A stretch of 23,005 nucleotides of DNA, from the NCBI GenBank assembly GCA_032358255.1, contig JAULBX010029258.1, forward strand, positions 1 through 23,005, in the 5' to 3' direction. The notes under the pieces are model-generated. The model saw nothing but the letters and a program-made list of their open reading frames with translations, did not search any database and was not told where the DNA came from. Position 1 is the first letter of the stretch, and every line of letters starts with the position of its first letter. Shown here in pieces: positions 1 through 11,100 of this stretch. A program made the position numbers and the translations under genes. This stretch comes from Heterotrichella gracilis. Its lineage: Eukaryota > Sar > Xanthophyceae > Tribonematales > Xanthonemataceae.

Positions 1-727
<727 letters not shown>

Positions 728-1656
728 GGCGCCGACCTATGAGCAGCACGCCATATGGCTGTATTGGTACCAGTGTTTGCCCAACACAACAGCAACGTTG
801 CTGTCGAGTGCAATGCAGGCAGTCCAAAGCAACTTGGAAGCGAACGAAAGTACAGCTTTTCATGCAAAGAGGTCTCTGTGCACGGCCGTGAGAGGTTGGA
901 CTGGCGGCTTAAGCTTTGCAAATGGTCGCGACAAAGTGGTGCATGTTTTGCTGGCACAGCTGTTTTCAAACATTTCAAACTGGGTCCCCCCTGCCACGTC
1001 AGCATTGCCCACTTCAAAGAATTCACTTCAATGAATTCACGCAAAAGTGTTCGTGTTCTTGTTGCAGGAGAATAAGCAAAGCACGGATGTTTTAGGTGGA
1101 TTGCATAGTACAAAGTCTATTTGTGCAAGGGATGCTGTAGTCTCAACGTTGTTAACGCTTGTGGTTAACCTGAGAACCAGAAAAAAGGTGCATGCACTGG
1201 TTGTGGGTGGCACAGGTCTTCAACACCTTTACCAGCGAGGGTGCTCTCATGTCATGCGCCGTGGCACGGCCAACCACAACCTCGATGTGGCGGTAACAAG
1301 GCAGTATGATTCAGGGATATATCTACAAGAGAGGTGCGTTTCATGTGGCAATTATCGCCTGACGCGGTTGTAGTTTACGAACCGTCCTTTCCCCAGAAAC
1401 CAGTGCTTTAGAGTAAAGCGGAGGAGGCGTCCAATCAGTGTATCGTTTTTTGATAACTGGATCCCACCTAGCGCTAAGTGAGGAGTCGGCTGCCCATCCG
1501 ATCTGGGCGGCCAGACATCCAGTTAAAGCGACAGTGGGTACACTGCCTTTGCATGTTGCCACCCTGATCTCTGACGCACCCTCAACCTCACTGGGCAGCG
1601 CCCAACAACCATACAACTGAAAGTATACGCCTGTTTTGCTGGTTCGAACGCACAGC

Positions 1657-1698
1657 CCACTATGCATGCACTGGAAGCTGGGGGCCACTATGCATGCA
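1657..1698. repeat. Direct repeat CCACTATGCATGCA, two copies
   Basis: Two perfect 14-nt copies at 1657-1670 and 1685-1698 start 28 nt apart. Each contains the palindrome TGCATGCA, which recurs through the window. They lie in the RecQ/formin intergenic region; function unknown. Confidence 0.85.
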
Positions 1699-2065
1699 TG
1701 TGAACTGACCCCCCGGTCCCACGTAGCGCCACCCCGACCTCTTGCGTTCCCAGTTGAGCAGCCGCAGTGACGCACCGCTGGTCTCATACCCACCCGACCA
1801 TTTTCAGTTACCATCGTATGAAGGTTTTCTGCAAGTTGCTGCTCCCAACTTGTCCCTTGCTTGTGGACACTTGACCCCTCCCTCCCTCCCTCCACCCCCA
1901 CTGCATATCCTCCATACCTTGGCACACCCCTGCCTCCCCACCCAACCTCCACACTACCCGCTCCTCAGTGCTCTAGGGGCCACTGACGTACCCCTGCTGC
2001 CCTACAATCACCGCGTCTTGCACACCCCTGCTCCCTCCCTTCCCCTCCCCGTGTTGCCCGCACCA

Positions 2066-2089
2066 CCCCCCCCCCCCCCCCCCCCCCCC
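2066..2089 (+). repeat. Poly(C) run of 24 upstream of the first formin acceptor
   Basis: A homopolymer of 24 C residues lies 14 nt upstream of the acceptor at 2101-2103 and forms part of a long pyrimidine tract. The exact length may be unreliable because homopolymers are prone to sequencing and assembly error. Confidence 0.8.
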
Positions 2090-2103
2090 TTGCCCCCCTG
2101 CAG

Positions 2104-5100
2104 GCGATGTGGTCCAGACCTGGCGGCTGCGCTATTGCATGGTGCAGGCAGCCCCCGAGCCCCAGCTGCTGTACTACAGAAACCTACAGGTGGGGCCCAA
2201 AACCCTAAACCCTAGACCGCTGCTGTGCACACATGTGGGACCCTCAACCCACGACCCTCAACCCTAACCAGCTGCTGTACTACAGAAACCTACAGGTGGG
2301 GCTCAAAACCTTAAACCCTAAGTAGCTGCGGTACACAGGCACGTACAGGTGGGGCTGGGCCTACAGTCCAGCCGGCAGTGCTTTTGTATGACCGGTATGG
2401 GCACAGTGGCATGCTGTCCAGTATAATGGCATAAAGTAAAGAAAAGCAGTGGCATGCTTTCTTCAAGCAAATGGCATGAAGGGCAGAGTTTGGAATGCAT
2501 ACATGCTGGCCGCTGCCGTTCGTCAAACCCTGCATACGGTCTCAACGAGAGCACTAGCGTATCACTGGGCATTGCCAGGGGAATGTTTTGGCTGGATCGA
2601 CACCCCTACGAGGGTTTAGTGCTTACAGAGCGTTGGGTGCAGCAACCCTGGCAAGGGTCCAAAACCTGTGTGGTACATTGTGACCCACACCTGCGCGTCG
2701 ACCCTCAACCCCCCCTCTTGAAATTCCCCTTTTCCCCCTTGCAGACTGACTCCCAGCCCGCTGGAGTGCTGAACCTGGCTGGGGGACGGGTGGTGGTGCG
2801 TGGCAAAATCCTCCCTCCCTCCCTCCCTCCCTGCATGCATGCACCTAAAGCACAGCGGCATACGCCTTTCCAGCATGCGCATTACACATGCACGAGCGTC
2901 CTGCGTGCACCCAATGCACAGCGGCGTACACCTTCCCAGCACCAGCATGCACCATTTCACATGCGCGAGAGCCCTGCATGCACCAGGGAGGCCATATGCA
3001 TGCCAGCCAGCAGCATCATACCACGTGCCACATGGCGCATGGCCGGCGCCACAGCACAGCCCATGCCTGACTGCGCCTGACTGGCGTGCATGGCGATGGC
3101 ATGGCGGTGGTGTAGCGCCAGAATGCATCTAGCTGGCCGCCTTGAGTCAGTGCTGTATACGTTGGTGGCGTGTGCCACCGGCTGCTGTGCTCGGCCGCTT
3201 GACCATTTAGAAATCGAATGTCTGTGATTGTATGCACTCAGTGTATTCTAGCGCTGCATGCCACTTGTCAGTACATGCACACGTCTGCAGATCTACTTTC
3301 ACACCCTGTGAGGCCCCCACCTCCACTTTGCACCTGAGCCCCCCTCCCCTTCCCTCCCTGCAGAGCGATGGCACCGCCAACGGCGGCACCCTGTTTCGAT
3401 TCAGGCTGGATGCAGACAACCAGCGGTGAGTGCTGAATGTAAAAAACAAATAGTTTAAACCCATATATATAGATAAACAATTAATTAACCTAGGTTATAC
3501 AGAATGCCTTCGTTTTAGCTCGTAGCTTTGCATTGTGTATGATTCGTGTTTTTTAGTAGTATATTGTAAGGTTCACATAGTAATGTACAGCATTGCGCCC
3601 TCCCGCCCTCCTGAAATACTCCCCCACCCCCCACCCCGCAGCTACTACCTCGCTGCCCAGAATGCGGATGTGCGCCGTCAGTGGGTGGATGCGCTACAGG
3701 CAGCCATCGCCAGGGCTGGGCCGCCAGGGGTGAGCAGCAGCGGGGCAGGAGGTGAGGGGATGGCCACGCCAAAAGGTGGGGGCTGGCAGGGGGGTGCAGG
3801 GAGGGGAGGTGGCATGGGGAGGGCACACTCATACGGATTGCACGCGGATGGTTCTGGTTTGTTTGTATGTCAAATGGTTTGATATTGTAAGGGTAGTGCT
3901 GTATTTGTATTTCCTAGGCCTGTCAAAACCACGTGGCGCACGCCAGTGCATGCGTGACTGCTGGAATGCTTATATCATGCATGTATACATACTTGACTGT
4001 CTTTGTTTCTTGTTTCCTTAAGCAATGCCCTGCCCTCACCGCCACGCACACGCACATGTGACATGTGCCCTAGCCGTAAGTCACCAATCCCCATCCCCCA
4101 CAGGCCCCGCCCGCTCCCGCCTGAGCAGCAGCCTGTCTGAGCCAGGACTGGAGGGGGAGCACAGCGAGGCGGGGTCGGTGGCGGGGACACCGCACTCGCA
4201 GGCGTCACCAGGGGGGTACGAGGTGCGTGGGGCCAGGGGGGGTGCGTGGGGCGAGGGGACCAGGGAGTGTGGGATGCATGAGATAGTGCAAGGGGGGGCA
4301 GGGGGATATGGCTGAGCTGCATACGCACCAGGCTGCCATGGCGCACCACACCACACCGCACCGCCCGCCACCACCGCCCACACCCACAGCTGCATGCATG
4401 CGTGCCCACCACCACTGCCACACCCACACTGCCCACAATCGTGGGATCCAGCCCCGCTCCAAACAACTCCACCGCCCACCACCCACCTGCAGGCTGAGAC
4501 CTCCCCCTTCCGCCCCCCACGGGCTCCTCGCACCGCATGGGACACCCTGTCCACCCGATCAGGCTTCTCAGCAGTGTCCAGGCGCAGCGGGGTCAGCCCC
4601 AGCGTGATCAGCCAGGTATACACGGGGTTTAGGGTTTAGGGTCTAGGGTGCGGGGTTCTGGATTATTCTCAGCAGTGTCCAGGCGCAGCGGGGCCAGCCC
4701 AAGCGTGATCAGCCAGGTACACACAGGGTTTAGGGTTCCTGGTCAACGCTCCACCCCAACGTGGTCAGCCAGGGGGCAAACTACACTGTGCAACCACAGT
4801 GTGTGGGTTATGGACCGCAGCGGGGTGGTGCTCGTAGGCAAACACTGCAGCGCCCTCGGTCCCCACAGCCCATGCGTTGCATCACAGAGCCCACACAGCC
4901 CACTACCCCACCACTACCCGCTGTTCCACAGCCCTACGCTGTGTCACAGCATGCCGGCATTGCATTGCCCCCACCCCCCTGCATGCACGCATGTAATTGC
5001 CTTGGGCCCCCTGCTTCCCCTTGTACATTGCACAGGTAATATACGTTGGCGGTTCCACTCAGTAGGCTTTGTTTCAGATGTATGACTATACTGTAGTAGT

Positions 5101-8100
5101 AATGACAATACTAACATGGATGATGAAGTGCCCGCGGCAGTGGCTTTGTTTTCATTTGAATACATATTGATGTTTTTCCTTTGTGTTCTCCTTGTGCAGC
5201 GCACCCCTGGGTCCGGCGGGCGCACCACCGGCCGCAACAGCCTGATGGCCGCCCTTTCCACCCCCGTCAAGGTGGTTATGGGCATGATGGGGGGAGGGGA
5301 GGACAACATGAGCGCCATCAGCGAGGTGGGCAGGGTGGATGAGCTGCGCGAGTACATGAGCTACGGGGCTAACATCAAGCCGCTGTCAAAGGTGGGTGGG
5401 GGTGGTACACTCAACTACATGAATGCAATAAATATAAGAGAAATACAGAATAACAAAAATTAAAAATAAATATAGATGCAACCAAAATAAAAGCAAACAA
5501 AACAATAACAGTACCCCCCCAACCGCAGCCCTCCGACCCCACCAAGCGCCTCCTATCCTCCTTCACCGCCCCCGGCCCAGCCCCCTCCCTCCCCACAGAC
5601 GTGCTTGCGGAGCAGTTTGAGCGGGCAAGGCAGTACGCGCAGGCGCACCCTGGGGACTTCCCGGAGGATAAGAGGCAGGCAATGGAGGTGAATGTGGTGC
5701 TGGTGTGGGGGGGAGGGGGAGGAGTGCGTGGCGTGGAGTTGGGGATTGTGTGCGCAATGCAATGGCTGGCTGGGGGAGTGAGGATCAAGGGTTGCTATTC
5801 AGCTAGGAAGTAACAGCGCACTAAGTTGCTGAGCTTACTAGCACTCCCACTGAGTTGACCAGCAACTAGCTGTTGGCGCTGTGGTAACCATCGTGGACCA
5901 CAAACGCACGTGCTGATTGGGCGTGCAATCACACATTGCCACCCCCGCCACTCCACTCACCCCCCACCCCCCACACCTGCAGCAACTGGCCGAGCTGGTT
6001 GCCTCCAATTCCACCCCCGCCTCGCTCCCCCTGCGGGTGGCTGCCCAGTCTCTGTTTGTGGTTGAGGTCACGCGCACACACAAGGACTGGGAGTCGTGGA
6101 CAGAGAGGGACGCGCAGTTCATCAGGTGGGGGCCCCACACACCAAAACCCTTAACAAACCCTAGCCAAACCCTGAACAACCTCTTACACGCATGCAACCC
6201 CGTCTACTCTGCACAGCACCTTGCCCTCACATGCCTCAATCTCCCCCCCCTACAAACTACCACTATAAATTATACACCCCACCCATGCACTCTCAAGACC
6301 ATGCTGCTGGCCATCACTCAATGGCTTAGTGTGCGCTCCCTGGCAAAGCTTCTGAGACCCTTTGTTAACCCTTGCCAAACCCTTTCATATTTGTCCCAAT
6401 CCCCATTCCGCGCAATGCACCATCCCTCACACCCCCCCCTCCCCACTTCAGTCCCGAGAACATGCTTCTGGCCATCACCAAGTGGCCCAGCGTGCGGTCG
6501 CTAGAGGAGGCCACCGCCTGCCTCAACTTCAGCAGCAGCAACTGGAGGGAGGTGTTCTGCAGGCTGGGGGGGGCGGAGACGCTGCTGGAGGTGGGTGGTG
6601 GTGGTGGCGGTGATGGTGGTGGTGCTATGTGCTTCCACTGCGAACTTTGGTGGCTTTATTGATGGGCCCTCCCAGGGAAAACGGCTGGGTTTTAATTAGT
6701 GATGTGATGGTGTTGAACGGTTGTCACGGCCGTGTTGTGCCTGATTCCTTACGTCCTCCAAGCTTCACCCAAGCATGCTGATGAGTGGTGGAGAGCGCTC
6801 TCTTGTTGGGCATTGGTGCATGACCCCTTCCCATTGCTCAGTGTTGCTCTTCCCCCTTGTTGCAGGCGCTGCGGGTGCACCACCGTGCGCTGCGTAGGGG
6901 CGAGGGTGAGGCAGGGGAGGCAGTGCTGGCAGTCCTGCAGGTGGGTGGGGTGGGAGCTGATATGTAGGTGGGAGGCTATTGGGGGGGCAATGGGAGACAC
7001 AGGCAAAATGTTATCTGCCAATGTAACATAATTATAGTTGGTATGCAACACCATTCCGATGTGACTTTGTAGATTGTATTCAAACTCCATGCTCTGGCAT
7101 CACACCTCACCCCATGCTGCCCATATCGTTTCCCTCGTCTCTTCCCCCACCCCTCCACCCACCCAACACCTCAGGCCATCAACGCTCTGCTGAGCAGCCA
7201 AACAGGCATGGAGGCCGCGCTGCGCTGCCCCGGTGTGGTTGCCCGCCTGTGCCGCGTGATGCGGCCAGAGGACGGTGCTGCCAGCAAGCTTGTGGTTGAG
7301 ATCCTCATCAAGCTGGTGCTGTTCAGCTGCGGCGCGTACCGAACAGTGCTCAAGGTGGGTGGTGTGGGTGTGGGGGTGTGCGTATGTGGGTGGATGTGAG
7401 TGGGGAGAGGAAGGGTTTTATGCTGGTTGTCTTGAGGAGCCATAAGCATGGCTGTGAACCCTCAACAAGGGTGTTGCGTGCGCATGATGGTGAACCCTAT
7501 CCAGAGTTTTACATGCGCGACGCGGTGCCCTTAGCAAGGGTTTTGTGTCTTTACGTGCAGACTCTGCTTGGTGAGGACATCACAGTGGCCGACCCAGAGG
7601 ATCTTGCTGCACCCACCACCACACCCGCACCACCACCAGTAGTACCCACTGGTGGGGCGCCAGCAACAGCTGCACCGCCACCACCACCACCACCACCTGG
7701 CGGGGCACGACCCCCTCCACCACCACCACCACCGCCTGGTGGGGCGCGGCCACCACCACCACCACCGCCGCCACCCAAAGGGGCGCCCCGGCCGCCACCT
7801 CCACCACCACCACCGCCAGGGGCCCCTCGGCCACCTCCACCACCACCACCACCACCTGGCGGCCCCCGCGGTCTCCCCCCACCGCCACCACCACCACCTC
7901 GGCCACCACCCAGAGCAGCCCCACCACCACCACCACCGCCACCCAGGGCTGCACCCCCACCCCCGCCACCACCCCCACCACCCAGGGCTGCCCCTCCCCC
8001 ACCTCCACCCCCACCACCCAGGGCTGCCCCTCCCCCGCCACCACCACCGCCACCACCACCCTCAGGTACTGATGACCCAACTCCAGTGCGCATGGCATAT

Positions 8101-11100
8101 CAGTGCTGTACAGTCACCGCCATGTTGCAACATATGCCGTGCATTGTCATCTTTAGAAACGAAAGAAAGGAATGTACCCCTTGTTGTAAGGTAAGGGTTT
8201 AATAGAAGGCGGCATACCACAAGCCAGCAGCGGTGAAAAACACAGACATGCCCGGCAGCAGCCTGCAGACGCGGCGTTGATGCCACGGGTGTAGCGCTGA
8301 AGCCTAGGCCTGTTCTTTGCCTGTTGACACATCATTGCCATGGTGTCATCATCGCATCATCGGCATCACTGCGTGATCACCATCCTCTCATTACCAATCC
8401 TCCTCCTGTGTCCCAGGTGCACCACCCCCTCCCCCACCACCGCCGCCACCCCGCCCCGCAGCCGGCCCCCTCCGCCCCCCCGCCCGCATGTCCATGGCCG
8501 AGGCACTGAGGGCCAGGCGAGGGGTGGACGAGGAGGAGGAGGGGGGGGAAGGGGAGGGACCAGCAACTACACCCCCCCCACCACCACCACCCAGGCCAGC
8601 GAGTGCGTCGCCGCCACCCCCACCCCCACCGCCGCCACCTCCCCCACCAGGTGTGATCCCCATTGTGCTGAAGGGCGTAAGCACATGATGCAGAATGTAG
8701 GGTTCGTAGTAGGCACATCGATGCAGGATCACATGGAATGACCAGTATCCTGTGCTGCAAACATGTCTCCCAGGCCGCCAAACTGCATGGCCGCGCTACC
8801 CATCGTGTTCTTACTCCCCTTGTGCTGAGTCCCTTGCCCACCCACACACCAACCCGTGTTTTCTCACACTCCGCCCATGCCCTCACATGCCCAGGTGCCC
8901 CCCGGGCCCCGCCACCACCGCCACCCCCCATCACCGCCGCCACCCCCCCACCCAAGGGCCCCGCTCCCCGTGCCAAGTCCCTGGCGGATGTGCTGGCAGC
9001 GCGCAAGGGGGCGAGCGAGGAAGCAGAATCTGTGAATGGGGAGGAAACTGCCAAGGGGGAAAGCACCTCTTCCCCTGCTGGGGAACCCACAAACAAGGTG
9101 GAAAAGGTGGAACCTGCAGCACCGAAGGTGGAGGTGGAAACGGTGGAAGCCATAGCATCAAAGGCTGAAGTGGAAAGTGGCAAGGGGGAAGGCACATCGG
9201 CGAGGGCTGGGGAGGAGGGGAATCCAGCTCCCACCCCTCCCAGGGCCCCTCCCGTCCCTCCCCTGCAGATTCCCCCACCAGGGGAGGACAGTGGGTCTTT
9301 GGAGAAGGGGGGGAAGAGCGGCAGCGCCAGTGGCGCCACCTCTGATGGCGCCAGCAGCGACGGCAGCTCAGGGGAGGATAAGAGTGAGGAGAAGGGCAAG
9401 CCTCGGGAGTACTGCACCGCCCTGACGTCCCTGCTGGAGGTATGTGTGTGATGTCCCCCTTGGTGGTGGTGCGCCACGCGTGCGGTCGCTGCCATGTACC
9501 CTCCTACTCACATGCATGCTCTCCACACCCCCCCTTGTCACAATTTTGGGGGAAAAGATCAACATTGGCAATTTTCCGTTGATGTAATTATTCCTCCACT
9601 TATTATCCTCCTTCCCCAAACCCCCCTCCTCCAGATCCAGGGTTACATGTCCATCTAATTTGAGCTGGTGGACCAAATCATCTCACTCAAATCATATGTC
9701 CCCCATCCCGTTGTGAATCACTATTACTCACTTTATAAAATCCACGGTTGTTAATTTATCTTTCAATTCCTCCCCCAGATCCAGGGGTACATGTCCATCG
9801 ATTTCGAGCTGGTTGACCGCGTCATCCTCCTCCTCACGCACATCCTGTCATCCCCCGATGGCCAGCCCTACCGCTCCCTCAAGTACCGCCTGTTCATGAA
9901 GCTGGTGGAGGTGGGGCTCATGAAGCACATCAGGGACCTGCCGGAGATGGGGGACGCATACGTCACGCAAGTGCTGCAGGTGAGGGGTTTGGTTGACGAG
10001 TATGATAGAGCAGGGGAGGGAAGGTGCGTACGGGACACGCGTGCTAGAGGTGGGATTGTGGTAGGATTGCGGTAGATTTTGGTGTGGAGGTTGGGTTTAT
10101 GAAACACATCAGGGACCTGCCCGAGATGGGGGACGGGTACGTCACGCAAGTGCTGCAGGTGAGGGTTTTGTTAGGGTTCTGGGTGATGGTTAGGGTTTTT
10201 TAGCTCATGAAGCACATCAGGGACCTGCCGGAGATGGGGGACGCGTACGTCACGCAAGTGCTGCAGGAGAGGGAGGTTGGTAAGGTTTGGATGACATTTA
10301 GGTTAATGTTCAGGGTAGGTTGGATGTGGGATGTGGGAGGTGAGTGCTGAGGTTTGCAGTTTGGTATGATAGGTTTGTAGTAGAATTTGCGGTGGCATTT
10401 TAGGACTATGTGAGGGATCCAGAGATAGGGGTTTCAAAGTGCTGGTCTTGATGAAGGTGGGGCATGCTGTGTGGTATGGTCTGGGTCAAAAGCACGTGGG
10501 GTCATGCACGCACTTCCTCCCCTTGTTATCCTGATCCCCTTCATTTCCCCTTCGTGCAGCAACTGCGCGAGCTCATCAAGGTGGCCTTCAAGGGACCCAC
10601 CCCCCCTCCATCGCCAAAGGTGACGTATTCCCCTTGGTTCCCTTTCAACTTCGCTGCGTGTGGCCCCAGGGGATGTGGTGTGTGGCAATGTGCTTTGTTG
10701 GCCCAATGGCTGTGCGGCAGGGTGCTGTTTGGGGTTATTGGTGCCATGTCTGACAACATATCAATGTGGCTTGTGGTGATCATTCACGTATTTTTTTTTT
10801 CATGGCATCTGCACACATGGTTTCGTACAAAAGCAGCGCACTTTTTAGTCGAATGCCTGGCGTGCTGACATGGCGTATGCATGTGCATCCCTTGTCCAGG
10901 TGGGAGCACCACCCGCAAGGCCCACAGGAACCACACCACCACCACCGCCGCCACCACCCGCACGCCCGGGGCTGCGGCCCCCACCACCGCCACCACCCGG
11001 CGGCCCCCGCCCCCCACCACCGCCACCAGGCATGCGCGGGCCCCCACCGCCACCCGGCGGCCCCCGGCGCCCCGGTGCCCCCCTGGTTAGTCCAGGACCC

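Larger units (their letters stand above)
728..2103. promoter_or_regulatory. Divergent intergenic region between RecQ and formin genes
   Basis: About 1.4 kb separates the RecQ start codon from the first formin exon I can support. It should hold both promoters, the 5' UTRs and the missing first exon(s) of the formin gene. Visible landmarks are an ACGT-core element CCACGTCAGC near 993-1002, a doubled GAATTCAC near 1019-1040, direct repeats of CCACTATGCATGCA, and a run of 24 C just before the first formin acceptor. A possible formin exon is 1754-1862: acceptor TTCCCAG, open frame, and a YEGFLQ motif that would suit the first PH strand, but its donor (GTGGAC) is weak. Open frames elsewhere in the region show no recognisable protein. 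Confidence 0.5.
2104..3751 (+). other. Formin N-terminal PH domain (four exons)
   Basis: The four exons at 2104-2189, 2745-2795, 3364-3425 and 3642-3751 encode a pleckstrin homology fold. TWRLRYCMVQ is the WxxRxxxL-type second strand, and LLYYRN the next strand. GVLNLAG and TLFRFRLDA are central strands. RQWVDALQAAIARAG is the C-terminal helix with its conserved Trp. The first strand should lie in an upstream exon not fixed here. The donor of the fourth exon is placed at 3752 rather than 3730, because only the later GTGAGG keeps the next exon open. PH domains bind phosphoinositides or proteins; the ligand cannot be told from sequence. Confidence 0.85.
5200..7354 (+). other. Formin GBD/FH3-type helical repeat region, first part
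   Basis: Exons 5200-5391, 5529-5687, 5983-6125, 6452-6590, 6866-6940 and 7175-7354 encode about 230 mainly helical residues. Examples are LAEQFERARQYAQAHPG, NMLLAITKWPSVRSLEEA, WREVFCRLGGAETLLEAL, AVLAVLQAINALLSSQTGME and VVEILIKLVLFSCGAY. The pattern of a GG-containing turn, LL, then an INALLSS helix is that of the armadillo-like Drf_FH3 domain found in diaphanous-type formins. In those proteins this region binds Rho GTPases and the C-terminal DAD. GTPase specificity cannot be read from the sequence, and the first helices are a weaker match. Confidence 0.75.
9779..10619 (+). other. Formin FH3 C-terminal part
   Basis: Exons 9779-9979 and 10560-10619 encode FELVDRVILLLTHILSSPDG, YRSLKYRLFMKLVEVGLMKH and QLRELIKVAFKG. 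In diaphanous-type formins the FH3 fold ends with a helix containing NALINSPEDL, then RxxLRNEFxxLGL; the match here is good. Together with the last residues of the preceding exon it appears to complete the armadillo array interrupted by the proline-rich block. Confidence 0.7.

Noticed and set aside
755..1075. Plus-strand open frame of about 106 codons in the intergenic region
   Set aside because: No recognisable motif or usable splice context, and its codon use is unlike the neighbouring genes.
1641..1653. B-box-like GGTTCGAACGC on the plus strand
   Set aside because: No A-box or cloverleaf can be formed with the upstream sequence.
4666..4715. The copied linker exon end as a real extra mini-exon
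   Set aside because: The nearest acceptor-like CAG at 4671-4673 would put it in a frame that meets TGA, and the copy lacks the rest of the exon.
4625..4740. Chromosome end or true telomere
   Set aside because: Only two or three TTTAGGG units, inside an intron with genes on both sides.
7355..7560. Retention of the intron before the proline-rich block as coding sequence
   Set aside because: Reading on from 7354 meets TGA within about 45 nt; the GTGGGT donor and GTGCAG acceptor are good.
7551..8098. Minus-strand glycine-rich and valine-rich frames, and a plus-strand histidine-rich frame
   Set aside because: These are shadow readings of the CCA/CCG triplet tract coding polyproline.
8377..9495. 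Minus-strand open frame of about 372 codons
   Set aside because: It is antisense to formin exons and introns, low in complexity, and shows no conserved motif.
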